Positions 9,442 through 17,689 of a stretch of DNA of 64,000 bases are shown here, one piece after another (within the stretch, counting starts at the first letter, position 1; each line of letters starts with the position of its first letter). The translations under genes were made by a program, and so were the position numbers. The stretch is from Shewanella hafniensis (lineage in GTDB: Bacteria > Pseudomonadota > Gammaproteobacteria > Enterobacterales > Shewanellaceae). The stretch spans positions 38,312 to 102,311 of the forward strand of contig NZ_BPFD01000006.1 of the NCBI RefSeq assembly GCF_019655335.1, written 5' to 3'. The notes under the pieces were generated by a model. That model searched no databases. It saw nothing but the letters and a program-made list of their open reading frames with translations, and was not told the DNA's origin.

Positions 9442-9822
9442 TTACCGTGTTTGACGGGTCAAATAATGACTCGTGACCTTAGAAAATGCGATCCAATACT
9501 GCAAGAGTAAAATGACAATAATGCTTATTGTCAGCGGCAACATAGGAATATTGTGGCCAGAAACAACCACTTTTACATCTTCAGGTGTAATACGGTAGGC
9601 AATAATCGCTGTCATGCCTAGGGCTGAAAATCCTAAGGTTTGCATGCCAATATAAATCTTCAATACTAAGCTCGACCACGGCGTGCGCATCATTATGCCA
9701 ACGAGCACGGGGATGACGCCTAGGGTGAATACATCAAAGGATTGCGTTGTCACAGCCCGTAAAAGTGCGGCAATGCTGAAGAGGCAATATAAAGAGATCA
9801 GTAGCATAAGACGTTTAGGCAT
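9442..9822 (-). CDS. Hypothetical four-helix membrane protein
   Basis: A 126-aa protein with about four hydrophobic segments (residues about 5-25, 30-50, 58-78 and 93-115) and a basic tail (SHYLTRQTR). It begins MPKRLMLLISLYCLF. I do not recognise the family and see no catalytic motif. It is transcribed leftwards, divergent from the DUF4240 gene, with which it shares a 130-base upstream region containing a long perfect hairpin. Confidence 0.6.
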   Translation of the reverse strand: MPKRLMLLISLYCLFSIAALLRAVTTQSFDVFTLGVIPVLVGIMMRTPWSSLVLKIYIGMQTLGFSALGMTAIIAYRITPEDVKVVVSGHNIPMLPLTISIIVILLLQYWIAFSKVTSHYLTRQTR

Positions 9823-9907
9823 AGATGGATATGTAGACAGGTAGCGAAGAAGATGAGCAAGTGTAGGAAATGCCCTAATCCGAGTCCAGCATAACCTTAA
9901 TATCGTG

Positions 9908-9939
9908 TAGAATAAGCCTTTTGCGAAAGGCTTATTCTA
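9908..9939. repeat. Perfect 14-bp stem-loop in divergent promoter region
   Basis: Positions 9908-9921 are the exact reverse complement of 9926-9939 around the 4-base loop TGCG. The hairpin ends 13 bases before the ATG of the DUF4240 gene and 3 bases before its ribosome site. With no T-run it is not a standard terminator; it could be a dyad operator or a leader structure. Confidence 0.7.
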
Positions 9940-9952
9940 TTAGGTGAAGTTT

Positions 9953-10462
9953 ATGACAGAAGTTGAGTTTTGGAGTTTAGTCACGCGTACGGAAGCGGCG
10001 CAATCACAGGAGTCTTTGGCTCAAGCACTGAAGCAGAAACTCGCCGAACTGAGTCATGAAGAGTTAAAAGCCTTCGATAAAATCTTTGGTCAGCAGATGC
10101 GCCGGAGCTATTTGTGGTCGGTTTGGGGCGCGGCTTACATTATTACGGGCTGTGATTCTGAATATGCCTTTGCCGAATTCAGGTGTTTTTTGATTTCACT
10201 CGGCAAAGAAATCTACGATGGTGTGGTTAATCAGCCTGACACTTTAGCGCGTTTAGTCGCTTGGCCAGAGCGAGATGCCTATGCTTATCCCTTTGTGGAT
10301 GAATACGATCTTATTGCAGGGCAATTATACGAAGATAGAACCGGTGAGGAACTGCCCTTTATGCCATCGGGCAAGGCGACGCCCGCGGGGAAAAAATTTA
10401 GTACTAAGCCCAAGGATTTAAAGCTGCAATACCCTGAGCTCAGCGCCCGTTTTCCATTTTAA
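9953..10462 (+). CDS. DUF4240 domain protein
   Basis: A 169-aa cytoplasmic protein matching the DUF4240 pattern: N-terminal EVEFWSLV, a central FDKIFGQQMRRSYLWSVWGAAYIITGC segment and FRCFLISLGKEIYD. The family is often found as stand-alone proteins of unknown function in diverse bacteria. The ATG at 9953 is preceded by AGGTGA; the in-frame GTG at 9944 lies inside that site. The start lies immediately after a 14-bp perfect hairpin, so its translation may be structure-dependent. Confidence 0.82.
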   Translation: MTEVEFWSLVTRTEAAQSQESLAQALKQKLAELSHEELKAFDKIFGQQMRRSYLWSVWGAAYIITGCDSEYAFAEFRCFLISLGKEIYDGVVNQPDTLARLVAWPERDAYAYPFVDEYDLIAGQLYEDRTGEELPFMPSGKATPAGKKFSTKPKDLKLQYPELSARFPF

Positions 10463-10474
10463 TCTTGCAATCGC

Positions 10475-10789
10475 TTATGAGCGTAAACAGGCATTGGTTG
10501 TCACATCGAATGTCATGCCGTATTTAGGGCAGATATCATTCATAAACTCATGTTCCTGTGCGGTTAATTGCTGAGAAAAATCTTGCTTAAGCTGCTCAGT
10601 CATTTGGGTTTCAGCCGCATATTGCGCCTGAGCCAATTTGCTAAAATGAGCGTTAACCGCCTGTTGTTGACTCACGGTCAATGGCGCCGCATGGCTTGAA
10701 AGACTAATGCTAGTTCCGAATGTTAGTAGGGCCAATAAAGCGATTTTATGTGAGTAAGATTTTGATAAGTTAACTGTTTTTAGGTTCAT
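10475..10789 (-). CDS. Small secreted hypothetical protein
   Basis: A 104-aa protein with a signal peptide (basic start MNLKTVNLSKSYSHK, hydrophobic IALLALLTFGTSISL, cleavage after SSHA). The mature ~70 residues are Gln-rich and helical (TVSQQQAVNAHF, QLKQDFSQQLTAQEHEF) and end with two cysteines (DICPKYG and NACLRS) that could form a disulfide. GGAG lies 7 bases before the start. The family is not recognised; probable periplasmic location. Confidence 0.65.
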   Translation of the reverse strand: MNLKTVNLSKSYSHKIALLALLTFGTSISLSSHAAPLTVSQQQAVNAHFSKLAQAQYAAETQMTEQLKQDFSQQLTAQEHEFMNDICPKYGMTFDVTTNACLRS

Positions 10790-10924
10790 AGGTAAGCTCC
10801 AAATTAAAAATTACGTTTAACACGTCAGTTCTAAATCGTGCATCCTTAGACGGTAAAGAAAACGAGTTGTGCTTTGAGGGGCTTAGCTTATTGTATAAAT
10901 ATTGAACCTATGCTGAACGGTTAG

Positions 10925-11251
10925 TTAGCGCTCATTTTTCATTTCTTTGCATTGAAACCCTTGCTTGCGAGTATCGAACTGGCACATAGAACCACATTCC
11001 CAAGGTACATCGTCGTAGAAGGCTGATTGTTCGCGTGCAAAATCGCGGCAGGTCTCATAGCTGTCAAAGTTATCGGTTTTTTTATACTTCCCCGAGTCAT
11101 AGCCATGGTTATAGATAAAGGCTGACCATGTTTTAGGGCCGGTATTTTTATCACTCGGGGAGATAAACCAAATCGCACTAACTACGCAGGTAAACAGGAT
11201 AAGAATGAACACAGGTACAACGGGGAATTTCATTTTTATTAAGTGAGCCAT
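10925..11251 (-). CDS. Small membrane-anchored Cys-containing protein
   Basis: A 108-aa protein with one N-terminal membrane anchor (FPVVPVFILILFTCVVSAIWF). It is followed by a soluble ~75-residue domain with four spaced cysteines (YETCRDF, WECGSMC and GFQCKEM), likely paired in the periplasm. The start is uncertain: neither the ATG at 11251 nor the in-frame ATG at 11233 has a good ribosome site, and either keeps the anchor. No family is recognised. Confidence 0.6.
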   Translation of the reverse strand: MAHLIKMKFPVVPVFILILFTCVVSAIWFISPSDKNTGPKTWSAFIYNHGYDSGKYKKTDNFDSYETCRDFAREQSAFYDDVPWECGSMCQFDTRKQGFQCKEMKNER

Positions 11252-11510
11252 GTAAACAATAGCGGAAGGATAACGTTTTTTTTGTGGTTATGCGCGTAAA
11301 ATGTTCACAAATTGATAACTATGCACTTACTTAGTGCAGTCTCGATACAAAAAGATACGTGTCAATTGTGGTTGAACTATAAAATTTACTCATTTATACA
11401 AAAGCTTACACTGCGTTAGCTGTACTTATATCAGTTTTGCGTTAAGCTCTAGTTCAGGTTAGATTTTGTACTGTGGTTTCCAGAAAGTTATCTAGGCCTT
11501 GGAGGCAAAT

Positions 11511-12035
11511 ATGAAAATTAAGTCCCTTTTACTCGCAGGTGTATTAAGTTGCAGTGCGGCTTGGGCAGCCGACGAAGCGCCTGTGAATCCCGTCACCGAA
11601 GATGGCGTGGTTAAAATTGTTTGGCAAAGTCCTAAGGATTTTCGCGATATTAAATCATCCGGGGAAATCCAATCCCGCTATGAGAAGCGCTTATTTGAGA
11701 CGTTAACAGAAAATATTAACAAAGAAGCCGCGAAGATTTTAAAACCAAATCAAAAGCTTGAAATGACCATTACCGATGTTGATCTGGCGGGTGATATGCG
11801 CCCAACCTTTGGTGCGACCGCTAATGATTTGCGGATTATTAAAGACATTTATCCACCGCGTATAACTTTTTCCTATCAAGTGTTAGAAAACGACAAAGTG
11901 ATTATTGCGGGTGATGAAAAACTGTCGGATATGGGCTTTATGGATGGAATTAAATCTTTAACCGATAAACCTTTTATCTACGAAACCAAAATGTTGACTG
12001 ATTGGTTAAAGAAGACGATTGCCCCACAACTTTAA
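11511..12035 (+). CDS. DUF3016 periplasmic protein
   Basis: A 174-aa exported protein. The signal peptide MKIKSLLLAGVLSCSAAWA is cleaved before ADEAPV. The mature domain matches DUF3016: VKIVWQSPKDFRDIKSS, YEKRLFETLTENINKEA, LEMTITDVDLAGDM, RIIKDIYPPRITFSY and GDEKLSDMGFMDG. GGAGG sits 6 bases before the ATG at 11511. Function is unknown. It converges on the EAL-CBS-GGDEF gene. Confidence 0.85.
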   Translation: MKIKSLLLAGVLSCSAAWAADEAPVNPVTEDGVVKIVWQSPKDFRDIKSSGEIQSRYEKRLFETLTENINKEAAKILKPNQKLEMTITDVDLAGDMRPTFGATANDLRIIKDIYPPRITFSYQVLENDKVIIAGDEKLSDMGFMDGIKSLTDKPFIYETKMLTDWLKKTIAPQL

Positions 12036-12066
12036 TCCTTCAATCGTTAAATTGGTCACTTAAGAC

Positions 12067-13824
12067 TCAAGCACTGAGCGCTTGGGTTTCGATAGCAAGG
12101 TGATTTTCTAACAGGTAAAATCCGTTATTCGCGGATTTTGCCTGTTTTTTTGCCTTAGCACTTAAGGTCGACAGGCTGTGTTCATTGGCATTAAAAGTCA
12201 GTGCTGGTGGCAAAATGCCCACACACAGACTGATCAACTGATGGTAACAGGCTTCACCTTGTCTATCGTCGGCGAGCATCTCTTGGGCTTGCCAATGCTC
12301 GGCGCTGTAAAACAAATGCTTATGGGTTTCAAAGTCCGCAAGGATTCGTTGGCAACGGCTGATCATATGTTCACAGGTGCTGATAATCACAAAGTCATCG
12401 CCGCCGACATGGCCGACAAAACAATTGTCGCTTTTATACTTCAGTAACAGATTCGCCACTTCACAAATCACTTCATCGCCGCGACAAAAGCCATAAATAT
12501 CGTTATAGGGCTTAAAGTTACACAAATCAAAATAGGCCAGATAAAAGTGTTTCTTTTGGATCTTAAGGCGTTTTAATTCCTCTTGAATGGGCACATTGCC
12601 CGGCAAGTCTGTCAGAGGGTTCGCGTGGCGGGCCATCTTAATTCTGTGCTCTGTGATCCTTTGCAGTAAATCCTTAGTGTGGCCTATGCCGAGAAGTTTG
12701 CCACGGCGAAGGATAATGAACTGCTGAGCAACTGTATTGGCCGTCTCTGAGGTCAGCAATTGGCTCACTGTAGATAAGGGTTCGTTGGCTTCAATTTGGA
12801 TAACCTGCGGGTCCATCACTTCACTTACGGCATGATTTTCATGCAAGGCACGACCATAGGGCGTACTGAAAAGCTCGAGTAAGGTTGCGCGGCTGATAAT
12901 CCCCAGCGGTAACTGATTATCGACCACAACCACCGCCTGCAGTGCGGGTTGCGAGCTAAAGGTGTCACTTAAAAATTTGAGTTTGAGTGTGGGCGCAACT
13001 GTGATGGCATTTGTGCACAGGCTTTCGGCGGATTCGCTGTATCTAGGTTGAATTTGGGTATTGTTTGGCACTAAGGTCGCTTTCATCGCGCGGCAGGGGA
13101 GCACTTCTGGACGCCCTAGCAAATAGCCTTGGCAATAGACGATACCCAGTTGTTTGAGTACGGCTAATTCCTCTTGCGTTTCAATCCCTTCTGCTATCAC
13201 TTTGCAGGTTAAGCTTTGGCATAACTCCACAATCGAGCGGACAAACTCCTGTTTGACAGGGGTCGAATCAATTTCATGGATAAAGTGGCGGTCAATTTTG
13301 ACATAGTCGGGCGACAATTCTGACCAGAGCCTTAAACCGGAATAACCTGCGCCTAAGTCATCGATGGCCGTTAAAAAACCTTGGCTGCGATAATGATTCA
13401 AGCAAGATTTAAGTAAGTCGATATCATCGGCGGGATATTGCTCTGACAGCTCAATCACCACCTGCGATGGCGCTATGCCGAGTTGTTGCAACAGCTGTAA
13501 GGTCATGCCCTTGGGGTGCGCAGGGTCTAACAACGCCTTGGGCGAGATATTGATAAACAGCTTGCCTTGGAACTGACGCAGCTTAAATTGTTCGAGTGAA
13601 ATGCGCCGACAAAGGGTTTCTAACTCGCTTAACTTGCCTTCATGCTCGGCGGTCTGAAATAGCGGCACTGGAGAGTATAACGGGCTGTGTTCAGGGCCGC
13701 GGCTCAAGGCTTCAAAACCGTGGATTTTATGTTCTAATATATTGAAAATTGGCTGAAATAAGGGACTGATTGCCGCTTTAGAAATTATTTTATCGAGCTC
13801 TTTAGCCAGATCTAAACTTGTCAT
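12067..13824 (-). CDS. EAL-CBS-GGDEF c-di-GMP protein
   Basis: A 585-aa cytoplasmic protein with the inverted order EAL, CBS pair, GGDEF. EAL (about 15-250): FEALSRGP, LSEQYP, DDLGAGYSGLRLW, VKIDRHFI, IAEGIET and CQGYLLGRP, complete by eye. CBS pair (about 280-395): LGIISRATLLELF and VSEVMDPQVI, and a second repeat ending LLGIGHTKDLL; CBS domains usually bind adenosine nucleotides. GGDEF (about 400-570): the signature is GGDDF and no RxxD I-site lies five residues upstream, so cyclase activity is uncertain. No membrane segments. Its likely role is a phosphodiesterase gated by nucleotide binding. Confidence 0.88.
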   Translation of the reverse strand: MTSLDLAKELDKIISKAAISPLFQPIFNILEHKIHGFEALSRGPEHSPLYSPVPLFQTAEHEGKLSELETLCRRISLEQFKLRQFQGKLFINISPKALLDPAHPKGMTLQLLQQLGIAPSQVVIELSEQYPADDIDLLKSCLNHYRSQGFLTAIDDLGAGYSGLRLWSELSPDYVKIDRHFIHEIDSTPVKQEFVRSIVELCQSLTCKVIAEGIETQEELAVLKQLGIVYCQGYLLGRPEVLPCRAMKATLVPNNTQIQPRYSESAESLCTNAITVAPTLKLKFLSDTFSSQPALQAVVVVDNQLPLGIISRATLLELFSTPYGRALHENHAVSEVMDPQVIQIEANEPLSTVSQLLTSETANTVAQQFIILRRGKLLGIGHTKDLLQRITEHRIKMARHANPLTDLPGNVPIQEELKRLKIQKKHFYLAYFDLCNFKPYNDIYGFCRGDEVICEVANLLLKYKSDNCFVGHVGGDDFVIISTCEHMISRCQRILADFETHKHLFYSAEHWQAQEMLADDRQGEACYHQLISLCVGILPPALTFNANEHSLSTLSAKAKKQAKSANNGFYLLENHLAIETQALSA

Positions 13825-13941
13825 TACGTCAGCCCTTTCGTCTATGTGAGCGGAGTCTATGACTTAGAAATGACAAAATGATGACAATTTTGAGGGCGCT
13901 TAGCGTTAGCTATGCTGGGGTTTGAATGGATAGCAGATGAA

Positions 13942-13975
13942 AAGAGCTGAAGACTACTGGCGAGTTTCAGCTCTT
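13942..13975 (-). terminator. Terminator after 102-aa hypothetical gene
   Basis: AAGAGCTGAA (13942-13951) pairs with TTCAGCTCTT (13966-13975). Read on the minus strand, the stem is followed by TTTCATC, about 10 bases past the stop at 13984. Confidence 0.65.
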
Positions 13976-13983
13976 AATCAAGC

Positions 13984-14292
13984 TTAGCTTTGCGTCTTAA
14001 AGGCCTGCAATGTTTGCAGTAACGCACCGAGCTGGCGCACATAGGTTTCGAGTTCTTTAGCATCGAGCGCCTCATATTCTTCCATACGAGTTAAGTCATC
14101 GACCAACTCTTGTACATAGGGCAGAAAACGATTACTCGAAGCGATAAAACCTTGTTCTGCCGTAAATATGCTGGTGAAGTTTCCATGGCCAGCTTTCTTT
14201 AGCTCATCTAACTTAGCGTCGGCGTCTATGGCTTGGCGATAGGCGATTTGAAGATTCTCTTTCAGTTGCTCTATAACCTTGGTATGTGGCAT
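13984..14292 (-). CDS. Hypothetical helical protein
   Basis: A 102-aa protein predicted mostly alpha-helical and acidic. It starts MPHTKVIEQLKENLQIAYRQA, has a mid-segment with FTAEQGFIASSNRFLPYVQEL, and a C-terminal amphipathic helix. It has no signal peptide, membrane segment, cysteine or nucleotide motif. It is divergent from the TraB/GumN gene with 48 bases between them. I do not recognise the family. Confidence 0.6.
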   Translation of the reverse strand: MPHTKVIEQLKENLQIAYRQAIDADAKLDELKKAGHGNFTSIFTAEQGFIASSNRFLPYVQELVDDLTRMEEYEALDAKELETYVRQLGALLQTLQAFKTQS

Positions 14293-14340
14293 AACAGCGT
14301 CTCATTGCAAAATTTGCAGGAATTATAAGGGGCAAAGGAT

Positions 14341-15243
14341 ATGGCAACAAGCCAATGGCGATTAATTGCAGCAATCTGTTTTCTGGCGTTGACGGGTTGG
14401 AGCACCAAAGCGGTGAGTGCCGAAACCGATAAGCCGCCATTTTATCAAGTGCAATGGCAAGGAAAGAGCGCGTATCTGCTGGGCTCGATTCATATTGGAC
14501 GTGCCGATTTTTATCCTTTACCCACTCAAATTGAAACCGCGCTTAGTAAAGCGCAGGGCCTAGTCGTGGAAGTCGATATGAATAAAGCCGATAGCAATGC
14601 CTTGCTGCAACAATACGGCCGCGCCGATAAAACCAAAGGTTTAGATTGGCAGAGCCGAGATAAACAAACGGTTGAGAGCATGACGCCCTATTGCGCTGCC
14701 ACGGCCAATGTTTGTCAGTCGATTCAATCCTTCGCGCCTTGGCTGCAAGCCACGCAACTTAACTTAATGCGTTATAACAACTTAGGTTACAGCACGGATT
14801 ATGGTGTTGATATGCAGCTAATGGCCCGCCATGCGGCTTTACCTGTGTATCAATTAGAAACCGCCGAGTCGCAATTTCAGTTATTAGCGTCCTTTGATAG
14901 CCAAGCACAGTGGACTATGGTGCGTGAGGCCATTAGTACGTCGGATGCCGATCTTTTATCGTTAATTACGGCTTGGCGGTCGGGTAATGAAACTGAGCTT
15001 GATAACATAATGCAGGAGCAAATGGGCGGCGAGGACGACACTGAAATGCTAGAGAAAATTCTCTGGCGGCGAAACCATGTGATGGCCGACGGCATTATAA
15101 AATTAATGGGCTCGACTGACGTGGCTTCACCATTATTTGTGGTGGTTGGTGCGGGTCATGTGGTGGGCGATAAGAGTGTGGTGCAATTGCTAGAACGAGC
15201 AGGCGCCAAAGTGAGCGCCTGCTGGAAACAGACTTGCCAGTAA
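14341..15243 (+). CDS. TraB/GumN family protein
   Basis: A 300-aa exported protein. The signal sequence is LIAAICFLALTGWSTKAVSA. The TraB/GumN domain shows the N-terminal motif YLLGSIHIG and the C-terminal motif VVVGAGHVVG, which hold the conserved Gly and His residues of this putative metal-dependent protease fold. VVEVDMN lies between them. Two Cys pairs are likely disulfide-bonded (PYCAATANVC near the middle; ACWKQTC at the end). Bacterial members are poorly characterised; Tiki-like metalloprotease homologues exist in animals. Confidence 0.88.
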   Translation: MATSQWRLIAAICFLALTGWSTKAVSAETDKPPFYQVQWQGKSAYLLGSIHIGRADFYPLPTQIETALSKAQGLVVEVDMNKADSNALLQQYGRADKTKGLDWQSRDKQTVESMTPYCAATANVCQSIQSFAPWLQATQLNLMRYNNLGYSTDYGVDMQLMARHAALPVYQLETAESQFQLLASFDSQAQWTMVREAISTSDADLLSLITAWRSGNETELDNIMQEQMGGEDDTEMLEKILWRRNHVMADGIIKLMGSTDVASPLFVVVGAGHVVGDKSVVQLLERAGAKVSACWKQTCQ

Positions 15244-15277
15244 TTGTTTAGGTCGCTGCGCTTAGAGCGACGCGCAT

Positions 15278-16051
15278 TTAACCTGTAGGACTCTGCCCTA
15301 AAAAGTGTACATATCGACCCAGCGAAATATAGGGCTCGCGTTGTGAATACTCGAGCTCCATTTGCAGCAGTTTTTGATAATCGAAGTCCACTGGCTGACT
15401 TTTTTTCAAATAGTCGTGGATCACCCGCACGCCAGACTGACAGATGAGTGACATCTGCCACTCGCTAAACCAATCTTTAACCTCTTGAATATAAAGTGGG
15501 TGTGTGGGCGTTAGCCGTACTTTCTTCTTTACTTTTAAATCTGCGGCGACGTAATCGAAATTGCCCGACACTAAGGCATGAAAGCGCATGGCTTCTTTGT
15601 TGTAAAACATCAAAGAGAATAATCCCGCGGGTTTAAGCATAGTGAGTAGGCCCGCCATCGTGGGCTTAGCATCCGTTAACCATTCGACGACTGCATGGCA
15701 CAATATGATATCGAAATAGCCATGTTGCTCGACCGACAGAGCTTGAATAGGCGCATGGATTAGCTGGATAGCTAATGGTTCAGGCGATGCATCTATCTGC
15801 TCTTGCGCTTGCGCCAACATCTCCGCCGAGATATCGCACAGCACCACTTCGTGGCCGAGGCGGGCTAATTTCTGGCTAAAGTAACCAAAACCACCGCCCG
15901 CATCTAATACCCTGAGTTTTCTATCTCCCAGTTTTACTAGCGCAGGTGCGAGGTCGCGCCACAGTACAGCGGCACGAATGTCGCCTTTAGGCGTACCATA
16001 AATATTTTTCGCAAATTTTTGCGCGAGCTTATCAAAATTCTTATCTTGCAC
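15278..16051 (-). CDS. cmoM: tRNA 5-carboxymethoxyuridine methyltransferase CmoM
   Basis: A 257-aa class I SAM methyltransferase. CmoM methylates the carboxyl of 5-carboxymethoxyuridine at position 34 of several tRNAs. It aligns with E. coli CmoM from the first residue (MQDKNFDKLAQKF, NIYGTPKG) through the SAM motif LRVLDAGGGFGYFSQ, VVLCDIS, ILCHAVVEWL, LFSLMFYN, GNFDYVAADL, VRVIHDYL and the C-terminal EPYISLGRYVH. The start is GTG at 16051, the position equivalent to the E. coli start. Family length about 260. Confidence 0.94.
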   Translation of the reverse strand: MQDKNFDKLAQKFAKNIYGTPKGDIRAAVLWRDLAPALVKLGDRKLRVLDAGGGFGYFSQKLARLGHEVVLCDISAEMLAQAQEQIDASPEPLAIQLIHAPIQALSVEQHGYFDIILCHAVVEWLTDAKPTMAGLLTMLKPAGLFSLMFYNKEAMRFHALVSGNFDYVAADLKVKKKVRLTPTHPLYIQEVKDWFSEWQMSLICQSGVRVIHDYLKKSQPVDFDYQKLLQMELEYSQREPYISLGRYVHFLGQSPTG

Positions 16052-16778
16052 GTGATAACTAGGTTAAAGAGAGTGGAACGATAGTGTGGCACAGACGTAA
16101 ATTTTTCGCACTCAGGAGATGTTATCGCCGAGTCGAGATGGGTAAATTTGTATCATAATATTTTAATTCATTGATTTTATTTGTAGTAATTATTCCTACT
16201 AAACTTAGGGATACACAGAACTCTGTCCTCTGGGTTATAATCACGCCGTTTTCGACAAACCTGACTCTATATACCCAAGCGACCTGAAAATACGAGTTTC
16301 AGAGCGCCTAGGGTGCTTCAATTCAAGGCGCATCAATGACAGAATGTCGGCCACCTTTTGAATTGATGCAACACGGAAGTGAAGTGCCCTAGACGCTCCG
16401 TCCCGGCGGGTTTTAACGCACTTTATGCTGTGTTGGTTATTTTGAACTTAGTCCACTAGGTCCGCAAATAACCGCAATCGCCATGGATGGCGTGAATGCC
16501 ATTTATGCAGGAGCAATAAAGGGCCTTGCCTAAAGTGCGTTAAATTCCCGCTGAATCCTGCATTTTCAGGTTGTTTGGGTATAGTTGTCCATTCGGTGAG
16601 TCAGCATCAGCCCTTATTAAGACGCAGCGCTGCCTGTTTTACACTCGTTATCAACTTGATTGAGCAGACGTTACTCGTCTGTGCGGGGTAATTTATGGCA
16701 ATGCATTTATGTGCCAAGGGATAGTTAATTAAAAGGTACTCAGACTTGAATAATGCATATTGTGTTGAATTGAACGCG
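16052..16778. other. Long intergenic region holding a mobile-looking repeat
   Basis: This 727-base gap between cmoM and the MaoC-like gene is mostly taken up by repeat copy 1 (16271-16582). The rest is AT-rich and non-coding. I see no other supported gene. Confidence 0.6.
16271..16582. repeat. MITE-like inverted-repeat element, copy 1
   Basis: A 312-bp element almost identical to 37549-37811 apart from a 49-base extra module (16476-16524). The ends form an imperfect ~25-bp inverted repeat beginning ATACCCAA and ending TTGGGTAT. Nested inside are further inverted pairs: GAGCGCCTAGGG with CCCTAGACGCTC, TTCAATTCAA with TTTTGAATTGA, TTTTAACGCACTTTA with TAAAGTGCGTTAAA, and GGTTATTT with AAATAACC. 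It encodes no protein. This suggests a non-autonomous transposable element or a REP-like structured repeat. Confidence 0.8.
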
Positions 16779-17609
16779 ATGCCGTCGCTGTTTTCTCTTT
16801 ATCGCAAGATCTTCTTTGGCCGTAAGCCGGGTTGGGATCAGCAACCGCTGCCCTATATAAAGGTGACTGCGCCGCATGTGACTGTGTCTGAAACTAAAGT
16901 AAGCCAATATGCGCAGGTGTGTGGTTTTCAATTTGACGGTAAAGTGCTGCCGCCAACCTATTTGTATGTGATGGCATTTCGCCTGCATGCGGTGATTTTT
17001 ACCCACGATGGCATCACTTTCCCGCTGCTTGGGATGATCCACCTAAAGAACCGCATTCAAGTGTATCGCCCTGTAACGGTTGACGAGACTTTCTCCCTCG
17101 AGTGCGCCTTGACGACGAGCCGTGAGACGGATTCTGGCTTAGAATTTGAATTTGTGTCTAAGGCGTTTGTGGGTGAAGAACTCGTTTGGGAATCGCTTTC
17201 CACCTATTTATATCGTATCGATGTCGCTGGACGTCGGGTTCGTCCACCTAAAGCCATTGATATGGCGTGGGAAACGCCACAAAGCTGGAGTTTGAGTGAA
17301 GATTTAGGTCGTCGTTATGCTAAGGCATCTGGTGACTATAACTTGATCCACTTGCATCCTGTGCTCTCAAAGCGTTTTGGTTTTGATCGCGTGCTCGCCC
17401 ATGGTATGTGGTCTAAGGCCCGTTGTTTGGCGGAGTTGATGCCAAGTATTGGCGATCGTCCATTTACTGTGGATGTGACCTTTAAACTGCCACTCTTGAT
17501 GCCTGCCGATGTTGGATTTGGCTATGAGCAGAATGCTAATAATATGGTATTTGAGTTACGTGACAGCAAAGGTCGTCGCCCTCATTTAAGTGGCGATGTG
17601 CAGTTTTAA
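16779..17609 (+). CDS. MaoC-like dehydratase (hot-dog fold)
   Basis: A 276-aa protein of the MaoC/R-hydratase family. The C-terminal half carries the hydratase motif ASGDYNLIHLHP with the catalytic Asp and His, followed by RFGFDRVLAHGMWSKARCL. The N-terminal half looks like a degenerate second hot-dog (VSETKVSQYAQVCGF, LPPTYLYVMAF). Members hydrate enoyl-CoA or act on acyl-ACP. The start is uncertain: ATG 16779 lacks a good ribosome site, while an in-frame TTG at 16746 has AAGG 10 bases upstream and would add 11 residues. It is followed by a strong terminator, so it is monocistronic. Confidence 0.82.
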   Translation: MPSLFSLYRKIFFGRKPGWDQQPLPYIKVTAPHVTVSETKVSQYAQVCGFQFDGKVLPPTYLYVMAFRLHAVIFTHDGITFPLLGMIHLKNRIQVYRPVTVDETFSLECALTTSRETDSGLEFEFVSKAFVGEELVWESLSTYLYRIDVAGRRVRPPKAIDMAWETPQSWSLSEDLGRRYAKASGDYNLIHLHPVLSKRFGFDRVLAHGMWSKARCLAELMPSIGDRPFTVDVTFKLPLLMPADVGFGYEQNANNMVFELRDSKGRRPHLSGDVQF

Positions 17610-17630
17610 GTCGCATTCAATAATACATAT

Positions 17631-17662
17631 AACAACGGCGCCTTCTGGCGCCGTTGTTGTTT
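17631..17662 (+). terminator. Terminator after MaoC-like gene
   Basis: A perfect 12-bp stem, AACAACGGCGCC (17631-17642) with GGCGCCGTTGTT (17647-17658), has loop TTCT and is followed by GTTT. Very stable; it probably serves both converging genes. Confidence 0.85.
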
Positions 17663-17689
17663 ATGGTTGTTGCGTTTGGGAGGTAAAAA

